A stretch of 41,049 bases of DNA, taken from NCBI GenBank assembly GCA_020850695.1, contig JADZEF010000120.1, positions 1 to 41,049 on the forward strand, written 5' to 3'. Below, piece after piece: positions 6,517-14,569 of this stretch. The stretch's first letter is position 1. Each line of letters opens with the position of its first letter. The translations under genes and the position numbers were made by a program. The notes beneath the pieces were generated by a model, which worked only from the letters and a program-made list of their open reading frames with translations, had not been told where the DNA came from and did no database searches. The DNA is from Planctomycetaceae bacterium (GTDB lineage: Bacteria; Planctomycetota; Planctomycetia; Planctomycetales; Planctomycetaceae).

Positions 6517-9500
6517 ATGCGTTCACTTCGACCGATTGACTTACTCGCACTGCTGGTCATGGCGTGGGGATCGGCCGCCTCGGCGGACGAAACGGCGCCG
6601 CTCGCCCCGGGGGCTTCGGTCGATTACGAAAAGCAGATCCGCCCGCTTCTGGCGACGAAGTGTGCGTCGTGCCACGGCTCGTTGAAGCAACAGGCGGGGC
6701 TGCGGCTCGACGCGGGCGAGCTGATCATCAAAGGGGGCGATAGCGGACTCGTCGTAAAGGTCGGCAAGAGTAGCGAAAGTCCTCTGATCCAGCGCGTCAC
6801 CGCTGCCGACGGCGCCGCCCGGATGCCGCCGGATGGCGAGGGAGAGCATTTGACGCCGGTCCAGGTGGCGCTGCTCAAGGCATGGATCGACCAGGGGGCG
6901 AAATACCCATCCGACGAAAAGATCCCCGAAGATCCCTCGCAGCACTGGTCCTACAAGGTGGCGACGCGCCCCGCCGTCCCGCCTGTCAAAAACGCGGCCT
7001 GGGTCCGTAACCCCATCGATGCGTTCATCGCCGCCGAGCACGACCAGCGCGGGTTGCGTCCTCGCGTCGAAGCCTCGCGAGCCGTCTGGCTGCGACGCGT
7101 CACGCTCGACCTCATCGGCATCCCCCCCACGCGCGACGAACTGCACGCGTTCCTCGCCGACACCTCCCCCCAGGCGTACGAAAAAGTCGTCGACGCCCTC
7201 CTCGCCCGCCCCGAATACGGTGAGCGCTGGGGACGTCACTGGATGGACGTGTGGCGCTACAGCGACTGGTACGGAAGCCGCGCCATCAACGAGATCCGCT
7301 ACAGCCAGCGGCACATCTGGCGATGGCGCGACTGGATCATCGAATCGCTCAACGAGGACAAGCCCTACGACCGCATGGTGACCGAAATGCTGGCAGGGGA
7401 CGAACTCGCCCCGGCCGATCCCAACGTCCTCCGCGCCACCGGATTCCTCGGCCGCAACTGGTACAAGTTCGACCGCAACGTCTGGATGTTCGAGACCATC
7501 GAGCAGACGAGCCAGGCCTTCCTCGGACTGACGATGAAGTGCAGCCGCTGCCACGACCACAAAGTCGACCCGATCACTCAAGAGGATTACTACCGGTTCC
7601 GCGCGTTCTTCGAGCCGCACGACGTCCGCACCGACGCCCTCACCGCCAACCTGGCCACGGAAAAAGACGCGACCCTCGGACCGGTATTGAAAGAGGGGGT
7701 CGCCCGCGTTTACGACAAGACGCTCGACGTCAAGACGTTTGTCTTCCAGCGCGGCGACAACCGCTATCCCGACGAGAAGCGGCCGATGACGCCGGGCGCT
7801 CCCGTGGCGCTGGCCCGCGTCATGCCCGAGTCGGCCGCCGTCGCCGTCACTCCAGTCCAACTTCCGGTCGAGGCGTACTATCCCGCCCTCAGTCCAACGC
7901 GGACCGAGACCCTGCTCGCCTTGGCCGACGCCGCCGTGACGAATGCGAAAGCCAACGTCGACAAGGCCCAGGCAGCCGTGGTCACGGCGGAAGCGACGGT
8001 CCGTGATCTCGAAACCCGCATCGCCCGGGGCGAGGCTTCTCCAGCCAATACGGTCAAACCGGCGCTGCACGATGATTTCGCGAAGCAGAACAAGGACCTC
8101 TGGACGATTTCGAGCGGCAACTGGACCTGGGAGAACGGCCGGCTCTGCATGCGGACCCCCGGCAGCTTCGCGACCATCGTGTCGAAGGTCGACCACCCGC
8201 GCGATTTTCAGGCCCGGGTGCGATACATCACGCTCAAAGAGGGGACTTACCGCAGCGTCGGGTTCAGCTTCGATCAGAACGGCGGCGGCGATTCGCAGGA
8301 CGTCTACACCAGCGTCAACGACAACGCACCGACCGTCCAGGCCTTCCATCGCAAGGGGGGCAAACAGGAATACCCGCAAGCGGGAATCGTGCAGACGCCG
8401 CTGAAGGTGGGCGAAGAGATCGTGATCGACGTCACCGCCCGCGGACAGCAGTTGACCATCCTCGTCAACGGCGTGAAGAAGCTCGACTACGTGATGCCGG
8501 TCGAGCGCCGCGCGGGGAAATTCGCCTTGTGGGCTCATGCGGGCACGGCCGAGTTCCTCGAAGTCGACGTCCGCGAACTCTCGCCGACGCTCGACGACCT
8601 TCGCCGCGAAGCGTACACCGCCGCATGCGGGGTGGAACTGGCCCGGCATCGGATCGCACAGGCCGAGGCGGAACGCTCTTTCCATGTCGCTCAGATTGCG
8701 GCCGAACGGGCGAAGCACTCCGGTCAGCCTGCGGAGACGGCGACGCGCCTCGGTCTCGAGGCATGCCGTGCGGAAAAGCAGATCGGCGTGCTGAATGCCC
8801 GCGAAACGCTCCTCAAGGCCGAGCAAACCCTGGTGCAGATCGTGCGGACGCTCGACGGCTGGGGAAGCGATGCCGCGCTCGCTGAGCTTCCCGGCGCTCC
8901 GTCCCCTGCCTTGGCGGATGCCGAAAAGAAGCTGGCAGAAGCCCGCACCGCGCTCGCCGCCGCCGAGAAGGCGCGCGACAACCCGGACGGCAAGTACACA
9001 CCCCTCGGCGAACAGTTCCCACAGACGAGCACCGGCCGGCGCCTCGCGCTGGCGAAGTGGATCGCCAGTCCGGACAATCCCCGCACCGCACGCGTGGCCG
9101 TCAATCACATCTGGTTGCGTCACTTCGGCCAGGCGATCGTTCCCAGCGTCGCAAACTTCGGCCTGAATGGCGATCGCCCCTCTCATCCCGCGCTGCTCGA
9201 CTGGCTGGCGTGCGAGCTGGTCGAAGGATCCGAGCCAGGCAAGACCGGTGCGGCCTGGCGGATGAAACATCTCCATCGATTGATGGTCCTCTCCGCAACC
9301 TATCGCCAGAGCTCATCGATGGACGCTCCGCCGGCCGACGGATCCTCCACCGCGGACAAGAGTGCGGCATCGGATCCGACCAACCGCTTTCTGTGGCGGA
9401 TGAACTTTCATCGCATCGAAGCCGAGGCGGTTCGCGACAGCGTCCTCGCCACCGCCGGCCGGCTCGATCGCACGCGCGGCGGCGCGGAAATTCCCGAGGG

Positions 9501-9975
9501 CGAAACGCAGACCAACCTCCGCCGCAGCGTCTACTTCCGCAACACGCCGAATGACAAATCCAAGTTCCTCGAACTCTTCGACATCGCGAATCCGAACGAA
9601 TGCTATCGCCGCAAGGAGAGCGTCGTCCCGCAGCAAGCCCTCGCCCTCATGAACAGCGGGCTGGCCCTCGACAGCGCCCGGCTGCTGGCCCGGAAGCTCT
9701 CGGAACCGACGGCCGACCGCGACGATGCCGACGCCCGCAACGCATTTCTGACGGCGGCGTTCGAGTCAATTCTCACGCGCCAGCCGACGGATGAGGAACG
9801 CGCAGCCTGCGTGCGGTTCCTCGAGGCCGGCCTGGCGACGCCCACGGGCCCGCAGCCGACGTTTGCGGCCGGAGGGGGCGGCACGACGGCGCCTTCGCCC
9901 AAGCCCTACCAGCGGGCCCGCGAAAACCTCGTGCACGTGCTCTACAGCCACAACGATTTTGTGACCGTGCGGTGA
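6517..9975 (+). CDS. PSCyt1-DUF1549-DUF1553 secreted giant with embedded jelly-roll domain
   Basis: This is a 1152-residue protein. The ATG at 6517 gives a signal peptide (LLALLVMAWGSAASA); an in-frame ATG at 6472 would spoil it. Domains in order: a planctomycete cytochrome-c-like PSCyt1 domain with CASCH haem motif at 49-53 and the usual MPP motif; DUF1549 from about 150 to 400, including a second CxxCH in MKCSRCHDHKVDP near 340; a helical linker; a beta-sandwich domain of the LamG/DUF1080 type at about 510-690 (DLWTISSGNWTWENGRL...); a long alanine and glutamate-rich coiled-coil region; and DUF1553 from about 830 to the end. The family is thought to act in the envelope of planctomycetes, probably in redox-linked breakdown of complex polysaccharide; the exact reaction is unknown. 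A DUF1501 gene usually follows directly, but none does here. Confidence 0.93.
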   Translation: MRSLRPIDLLALLVMAWGSAASADETAPLAPGASVDYEKQIRPLLATKCASCHGSLKQQAGLRLDAGELIIKGGDSGLVVKVGKSSESPLIQRVTAADGAARMPPDGEGEHLTPVQVALLKAWIDQGAKYPSDEKIPEDPSQHWSYKVATRPAVPPVKNAAWVRNPIDAFIAAEHDQRGLRPRVEASRAVWLRRVTLDLIGIPPTRDELHAFLADTSPQAYEKVVDALLARPEYGERWGRHWMDVWRYSDWYGSRAINEIRYSQRHIWRWRDWIIESLNEDKPYDRMVTEMLAGDELAPADPNVLRATGFLGRNWYKFDRNVWMFETIEQTSQAFLGLTMKCSRCHDHKVDPITQEDYYRFRAFFEPHDVRTDALTANLATEKDATLGPVLKEGVARVYDKTLDVKTFVFQRGDNRYPDEKRPMTPGAPVALARVMPESAAVAVTPVQLPVEAYYPALSPTRTETLLALADAAVTNAKANVDKAQAAVVTAEATVRDLETRIARGEASPANTVKPALHDDFAKQNKDLWTISSGNWTWENGRLCMRTPGSFATIVSKVDHPRDFQARVRYITLKEGTYRSVGFSFDQNGGGDSQDVYTSVNDNAPTVQAFHRKGGKQEYPQAGIVQTPLKVGEEIVIDVTARGQQLTILVNGVKKLDYVMPVERRAGKFALWAHAGTAEFLEVDVRELSPTLDDLRREAYTAACGVELARHRIAQAEAERSFHVAQIAAERAKHSGQPAETATRLGLEACRAEKQIGVLNARETLLKAEQTLVQIVRTLDGWGSDAALAELPGAPSPALADAEKKLAEARTALAAAEKARDNPDGKYTPLGEQFPQTSTGRRLALAKWIASPDNPRTARVAVNHIWLRHFGQAIVPSVANFGLNGDRPSHPALLDWLACELVEGSEPGKTGAAWRMKHLHRLMVLSATYRQSSSMDAPPADGSSTADKSAASDPTNRFLWRMNFHRIEAEAVRDSVLATAGRLDRTRGGAEIPEGETQTNLRRSVYFRNTPNDKSKFLELFDIANPNECYRRKESVVPQQALALMNSGLALDSARLLARKLSEPTADRDDADARNAFLTAAFESILTRQPTDEERAACVRFLEAGLATPTGPQPTFAAGGGGTTAPSPKPYQRARENLVHVLYSHNDFVTVR

Positions 9976-10326
9976 TCGGAGTTTATGGCGCGTTACCTTC
10001 GAGTCTTCCGCGTCGTCGCCCGGACTTCCAAGGCCGGGCGTCGGATTTCATCCGGCCCGGGAAGGCCGGACTGCGGAAAGCCCTGCGGTAACGCGCATCG
10101 GCACTTCACCCCGCCTCAGAGTCAGTCGGGTGGCTTGGTCTGAGGCTTTGCGAAGGCCCGGAACGCTTGATGTCGACCGACATTCTTGGCCAAGGCGAGG
10201 CGCTGGCGAACGATAAAGGGTGGTGGGGATCGAACGAAGTGAACCCCAGCAGAAACGGTGCGACGCTCCCCGGGACGCTCTCAAAGCCTCCACATGGCTG
10301 CCTTCTTCAGTGAATTGGACGGCCTG
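9976..10326. other. Intergenic region between convergent genes, with palindromes
   Basis: The PSCyt1 gene (plus) and the ATP-grasp gene (minus) converge here. The stretch holds the palindromic block 9988-10096 (listed). It also holds GGGG-ATCGAACGAAGTGAA-CCCC at 10225-10247, whose loop shares CGAACGAAGTGA with the large palindrome near 24580. No gene is present. Confidence 0.55.
9988..10096. repeat. Inverted repeat enclosing a GC-rich hairpin
   Basis: The outer arms GCGCGTTACC (9988-9997) and GGTAACGCGC (10087-10096) are exact complements. Between them is a nested GC-rich palindrome built from GCCCGG and CCGGGC units. Thirteen bases past a stop codon, it could act as a transcript end or be a dispersed element. 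Confidence 0.5.
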
Positions 10327-11241
10327 TCAACGGACGCCCCTCTCAACCGCCGCAATGACGCGGTCGGCGACGTCAATCCCGGTCACCCGCGAGAACGCCT
10401 TCCAGCCCGGCACCGCATTGACTTCGATCACATATCGCTGCCCCGCCCGATCGGTCAGCAGATCGATCCCCGCCACGCGCGCTCCGGTCACCGCCGCGGC
10501 CCGCAACGACCACTCCGCCTCTTCGTCCGTCACGACGTGCGGTTCCGCCCGGCCGCTGCGCGAGACATTCGTCCGGAAGTCCCCCTCCCCGTGCCGCTGC
10601 ATCCCGCCGACAACCTTCCCATCGAGGACCAGCACCCGCACATCGAACCCCGCGTGATCGATGTATTCCTGCAGGTAGAGCACTGCATCAATCCGTTCGA
10701 GCGTGCGGAACGTCCGCAGCGCGAGATCGGGATCGCTCACGCGCAGGATGCCGCGGCCTTCCGCACCGAACAGCGGCTTGACGACGACGTCTCCGCCGAG
10801 TCGCTCGAAGGCCTCCAGCGCCGCTTCGGATCCCTCGCACACCATCGTCGCTGGGACCGGCAGACCGGCCGCGGCGAGCCGAGCGGTCGTCAGGTACTTG
10901 TCGACCGCGCACTCGAGCGACCGCGGCGAGTTAAGAACGCAGACTCCTGCGACTTCAAGTCGTGCGAGGGCATCCATCCGGAACACGACTTGTTCGAGCG
11001 ACCCGGGCGGCATCGTTCGCACGATGACCGCATCGGCCCGCCGCAGGTCGATCTCCCCGGAACGCAGCAGTGGCTCGGCCGAGCCGCCATCATCACCACG
11101 CTGCCGTCGTCCGATCGGTCCGACTCCGGCAAGCAACGCCGGGAAATCCCCCCGTACGCAGCTATGCCCGCGTGCCGAAGCGGCCCGCTCCAGGTCGCGG
11201 CAGTACCAGCTGTCGGGATTTCCCAAGGCGACAATCTGCAC
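10327..11241 (-). CDS. RimK-like ATP-grasp ligase
   Basis: This is a 304-residue protein. The GTG at 11241 is the best start: AGGAAG lies five bases upstream, and the sequence begins MQIVALGNPDSW as family members do. The open frame continuing upstream is not protein-like. The ATP-grasp fold shows in order: N-terminal domain with NSPRSLE and DKYLT (104-118); the nucleotide-binding strand-loop VVVKPLFGAEGRG (152-164); QEYI (191-194); the glycine-rich RVLVLDGKVVGGMQR; a conserved arginine in FRTN; GIDLL (258-262); and metal-binding EVNAVPGW (273-280). This family joins glutamate or similar amino acids to a carboxylate using ATP (RimK, LysX, MptN types). Planctomycetes use tetrahydromethanopterin cofactors, so an MptN-like glutamate ligase role is possible but unproven. 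Residues 40-65 hold a short extra loop. Confidence 0.88.
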   Translation of the reverse strand: MQIVALGNPDSWYCRDLERAASARGHSCVRGDFPALLAGVGPIGRRQRGDDGGSAEPLLRSGEIDLRRADAVIVRTMPPGSLEQVVFRMDALARLEVAGVCVLNSPRSLECAVDKYLTTARLAAAGLPVPATMVCEGSEAALEAFERLGGDVVVKPLFGAEGRGILRVSDPDLALRTFRTLERIDAVLYLQEYIDHAGFDVRVLVLDGKVVGGMQRHGEGDFRTNVSRSGRAEPHVVTDEEAEWSLRAAAVTGARVAGIDLLTDRAGQRYVIEVNAVPGWKAFSRVTGIDVADRVIAAVERGVR

Positions 11242-11252
11242 GTCAGCTTCCT

Positions 11253-11319
11253 GTAGGGTGGGCACCGCCCACCAATCGCGCGGCCATCGATCGAAGATTG
11301 TGGGCAGTGCCCACCCGAC
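11253..11319. repeat. REPIN-like pair: GTAG-headed hairpin and inverted partner
   Basis: The left unit is GTAG, then GGTGGGC-ACC-GCCCACC, then AATCG. The right unit on the minus strand is GTCG, then GGTGGGC-ACT-GCCCAC, then AATC. The pair is 67 bases long and lies 12 bases upstream of the start of the minus-strand ATP-grasp gene, just upstream of its ribosome site, so it is in that gene's leader or promoter region. Confidence 0.6.
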
Positions 11320-11407
11320 TCTGTCACGCACGGTCCTGCGGCTCATGTTCGAACCACGACCATTCCGTGGAAACCCATCAAACGTCAGCTTCACGCATGA
11401 AGCGAAA

Positions 11408-11580
11408 GTAGTCCTCATGCTCCGCATGAGGTTAAGCCGTCGGTGGCAAAGCTCACAATCGAAGAGAGCGATCCGGCAGAAAACCTCTTCCGAAGAACTC
11501 CGTAGTGCCGAAGTAACCCAACCAACAACTCCATCAGTTCCGCGCGCCCGGCTTAACCTCAGGCGGAGCCTGAGGGCTAC
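11408..11580. repeat. REPIN-like element with 32-base inverted hairpin arms
   Basis: The left arm 11408-11439 reads GTAG, T, hairpin CCTCATGC-TCC-GCATGAGG, then TTAAGCCG. The right arm 11549-11580, on the minus strand, reads GTAG, C, hairpin CCTCAGGC-TCC-GCCTGAGG, then TTAAGCCG. The arms differ at three positions. Two of these are paired within the stem, T:A on the left against G:C on the right, so the hairpin is preserved. The element begins two bases after the helicase stop codon and runs toward the ATP-grasp gene. Confidence 0.75.
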
Positions 11581-11582
11581 TC

Positions 11583-13994
11583 TTAAGCCTCGACCGTCAC
11601 GTCCGCCTGTTCCTTCAGGTTCTCGATCATTTTGTCGGTGCTGTCGGGGTCGACGGCGCGGCAGCTTTGCGTGAGGGCGTCGGCGATCTCGCGGAGCTCG
11701 GCACGCCACTCCGCTGCGTCGCGGTCGGGCGGCGATGTCCGCGAGAACTCTCCGCACAACAGGATCAGCCGCAGGAAGTGCCGGAATAATACTCCTTCCT
11801 GCTTGGCCATCCCTCCGGAAGTGACGTAGCGATTGAAGTCGCCTCCCTGATGCAGCAGTTCCCCGGCTGCCCACACGGACGTCACACGGATGTCGCCGAC
11901 ACCGGGAAACTCCGAGTCGAACAGCAGCTTCAGCTTCTCGCCCAGTTTCAGCTTGAAAGGCTGATCGCGCGGGTCGCCGTCGGATTCCTGATAGGGTCGT
12001 AGTTGGTCCGGAGTACACAGCCCGCGTGAGAGAAGCTCCTGGTCGAGCTTGACGATGGCGAGCGGTCCGGGGGGGAGTTCTTCGATCCGCGGCACACGGA
12101 CCATCGGCGCCACCGATCCGGGGATTTCGAGGACGCTTTCGAAGGCCTGGATGATCTCGTTCCGGTCGGCGATGCCGAGTTGCTTTACGAGGAAGTCGCC
12201 GTAGACCGGGTTGATGCTGCGGAACACAAGCAGCCGCGCAAGGTCGGGCGTCGGGTGAGCGTAGACCGGTTGATACGTGTCCTCGGGACCGTCGTCGAGT
12301 TCTTCGTGACGACGGCCGGGATCATTCTCAGATCCTGTCTTCGCCGGCTTCTTTGCCAGGTTTTCCTCGCGGGCCTGAAGCATCGCCTTGGCGAACGGGC
12401 TGAGAGCCTGTTGCGGAGCCTCGGGCTGTGCGGCGGCTTCCGCCGAACCGGCCGGTGCGGGGGGCGGAGGGGGCTCGGGGTCGAGCTTCACGTATCCGCC
12501 GGCCCACAAGGTCATCAACATCCGGTTGAGCTGCTTCTGCCCGGCGACGAGCGCCTTCGAGTCGGTGAGGCGGCGGCTCACCGCGGCGCGGATTCGCTCG
12601 ACCTCGGGCGACAGCGTCAGCAGGTACGCCAGCAGCCGGAAAGGGAAGAGCCCTTTGCTCGCCAGCTTGCCCGGCGGCGAGGCGATGAGCTTGCGATATT
12701 GCTCCTCGTTCCAGTACTGCTCGGTCGACCGCCGCGTCGGGGCCGACTTCTTCAGCTTCTTTTTCGCCGCCAGCAGTTGCGGGTCGCGGGTGTCCTCGGG
12801 GATCTGGTCGTACTTTTCTTTCCACCGCAGGATCTTCACGTCGTCTTCGTGGGCGAGGGCGTACACGAAGCCCTCGGTGTCGAACTGCGGGCGGCCCGCG
12901 CGGCCGAACATCTGATGGGCCGAGCTCGGATCGATCAACTTCTTCTTTCCCGGCGGACCCTTCATCAGCGTGGTGAGCACGACCGACCGCGCCGGCAGGT
13001 TGATCCCGGCGGCCAGCGTCTCGGTACAGACGCAAATCGACAGCAGCTTCTTCTGGAACAACTCCTCGACCACCCGTCGGTATCGCGGCAGGATCCCCGC
13101 ATGATGCACGCCGACGCCGCGCTGCAGGATCGTCTTCAGCCTCGGCCCCGCCCCCTTCGACAGGTCGAGCTTCGCCAGTTCATCCGCCAGCCGTTTCTGC
13201 TGCCCCGACGCCAACAGACTCTTTCCCTTCATCTGCTCGGCGACGTCCCAGCACTCATCACGGTTGAAGCAGAAGACGAGAGCCGGCGTCTTGCGCGTCG
13301 CGTCATCTCCGTCGGCCATCTTCTCCAGATGCTCATTCAGCAGTTCATCGCCGACCCAGATGTACTCCAGCGGAATCTTCCGCTCGGTGCTCTGCACAAG
13401 TTCGAGGTTGCGGTTGTGGCAGCGGTTGAGCCACAGCACGAAGTCGAGGGCGTTCCCCACCGTCGCCGACAGCAGCATCAGCCGGACGTGCTTCGGCAGC
13501 ATCCCCAGCGACAATTCCCACACGATGCCCCGCTCGGGGTCGGCGAAGCTGTGGAACTCGTCCATCACCACGGCCGAGACGTCGTTGAAATCAAACGCGT
13601 CGGGATGCAGCAGCCGGTTGAGCAGAATCTCGGCCACCACCACCCGCACAATCGCCTTCGGGTTGACCGACCGGTTCCCCGTCACCAGCCCCACGTCATC
13701 GGCCGAAAACCCCCACCGCATCGCCGCCGCCTGCATCTCCTGAAACTTCTGATCGGTCAGCGCGATGAGGGGCGTGGTGTAGTAAGCGGGCTTGCGGGTA
13801 TGCAGCGCCTCGAACAGCGCCGCCTCGGCGATAAGCGTCTTTCCGGTCCCGGTCGGCGCGCAGACCAGCACTCCTTCATCGGTCGAAAACCACGTCAGCA
13901 ACGCTTCCTCCTGCACCGGGTAGGGCGCATAGGGAAGCTCTTCGAGATACTTCGTCGCGAGGTCATCGCGGGAGAGCGCGGTCGGCTCGGGCAT
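11583..13994 (-). CDS. Ski2-like DEAD/DEAH-box superfamily 2 helicase
   Basis: This is an 803-residue protein. Helicase motifs in order: Q-like region PYPVQEEAL (25-33); Walker A APTGTGKT (46-53); TTPLIAL (73-79, motif Ia); Walker B DEFH (145-148); SAT (176-178, motif III); [10 protein letters not shown] (294-303); [12 protein letters not shown] (324-335, motif V); and motif [14 protein letters not shown] (360-371). The GVxxHHAG and 'AGINLPA' wording places it with Ski2/Mtr4/Brr2-type helicases, which unwind RNA or DNA with 3'-to-5' polarity using ATP. After the helicase core comes a WH-like segment, a proline- and alanine-rich linker (about 505-530) and a C-terminal domain of unknown function. 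The protein is cytoplasmic. Bacterial Ski2-like proteins of this type are known but poorly studied. Start at ATG 13994 with a weak upstream site. The next gene on the strand is the ATP-grasp ligase, 341 bases away across two repeats. Confidence 0.92.
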   Translation of the reverse strand: MPEPTALSRDDLATKYLEELPYAPYPVQEEALLTWFSTDEGVLVCAPTGTGKTLIAEAALFEALHTRKPAYYTTPLIALTDQKFQEMQAAAMRWGFSADDVGLVTGNRSVNPKAIVRVVVAEILLNRLLHPDAFDFNDVSAVVMDEFHSFADPERGIVWELSLGMLPKHVRLMLLSATVGNALDFVLWLNRCHNRNLELVQSTERKIPLEYIWVGDELLNEHLEKMADGDDATRKTPALVFCFNRDECWDVAEQMKGKSLLASGQQKRLADELAKLDLSKGAGPRLKTILQRGVGVHHAGILPRYRRVVEELFQKKLLSICVCTETLAAGINLPARSVVLTTLMKGPPGKKKLIDPSSAHQMFGRAGRPQFDTEGFVYALAHEDDVKILRWKEKYDQIPEDTRDPQLLAAKKKLKKSAPTRRSTEQYWNEEQYRKLIASPPGKLASKGLFPFRLLAYLLTLSPEVERIRAAVSRRLTDSKALVAGQKQLNRMLMTLWAGGYVKLDPEPPPPPAPAGSAEAAAQPEAPQQALSPFAKAMLQAREENLAKKPAKTGSENDPGRRHEELDDGPEDTYQPVYAHPTPDLARLLVFRSINPVYGDFLVKQLGIADRNEIIQAFESVLEIPGSVAPMVRVPRIEELPPGPLAIVKLDQELLSRGLCTPDQLRPYQESDGDPRDQPFKLKLGEKLKLLFDSEFPGVGDIRVTSVWAAGELLHQGGDFNRYVTSGGMAKQEGVLFRHFLRLILLCGEFSRTSPPDRDAAEWRAELREIADALTQSCRAVDPDSTDKMIENLKEQADVTVEA

Positions 13995-14569
13995 GGGTCT
14001 GAGAGTTCCAGCGAGTAACGAACGGCGGGATGTTCAGGAAATGGACCGCCGCCTTCCGTCGAGGCACGGTGATCATAGCGGGAGCTGGCCTGGACGCGAA
14101 TTTCGAACAAGAGACGGTTTCACTTCGCTGTTAGACCTTGGCAAAGGCGAATTCTGATCCATATTTCACCACGGAGTCGAGAATGCGGCTTCGCCGCACT
14201 CTCAATGATGAAAACGGCATCACCTGTGCATGGCTTGGGGGCGTGACGCCTATTTTCGGAACAGACACGGAGACACGGAGACACGGAGACACGGAGAAAT
14301 CAAGGAGTGAGCTTTGCCGACCGACGCAGGGATTTCTTGAGTTCTCGCGTGCGGTAGGGCTCGCCCGCCTTCGCTGGCAAAAGGTGACTTACCTTCGTGG
14401 CTTTCTCAGTGTCTCCGTGTCTCCGTGGTACAACTCGCCTTTCGCGTGCAGTGAAGAGGTCCCAGGTTTCCAGGTGCGGATTTCGACCGCTACCCGATAT
14501 ACTGATGACTGTTGATTTCACCGCCCGATCTCCCGCCGAAACCCCGCCGCTCTCGTTCGAGGTTCCGCG
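13995..14569. other. Divergent intergenic region with minisatellite-like inverted repeats
   Basis: This separates the minus-strand helicase from the plus-strand PSCyt1 gene and should hold both promoters. It contains the GACACGGA repeat element (listed). No gene, RNA or clear promoter was identified. Confidence 0.55.
14264..14428. repeat. Tandem GACACGGA repeat with inverted partner
   Basis: Four consecutive copies of the octamer GACACGGA occupy 14264-14295, followed by GAAAT. About 105 bases later (14402-14428) the reverse complement appears as CTCAGTGTCTCCGTGTCTCC, preceded by TTT. The arms match for roughly 25 bases and can fold back on each other. This looks like a small non-coding element with inverted ends. 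Confidence 0.7.

Noticed and set aside
6541..9276. A 911-codon open frame on the minus strand, antisense to the PSCyt1 gene
   Set aside because: The plus-strand frame has clear domains and a haem motif. The antisense frame has arginine, valine and glycine-rich text with no family resemblance, a known by-product of high-GC third codon positions.
11242..12018. N-terminal extension of the ATP-grasp gene up to 12018
   Set aside because: The extra part crosses both REPIN-like repeats and the end of the helicase gene and is not protein-like; the GTG at 11241 has a strong ribosome site.
12180..14018. A 612-codon plus-strand open frame over the helicase gene
   Set aside because: Arginine and glutamine-rich, no motif, and antisense to a gene with a full set of helicase motifs.
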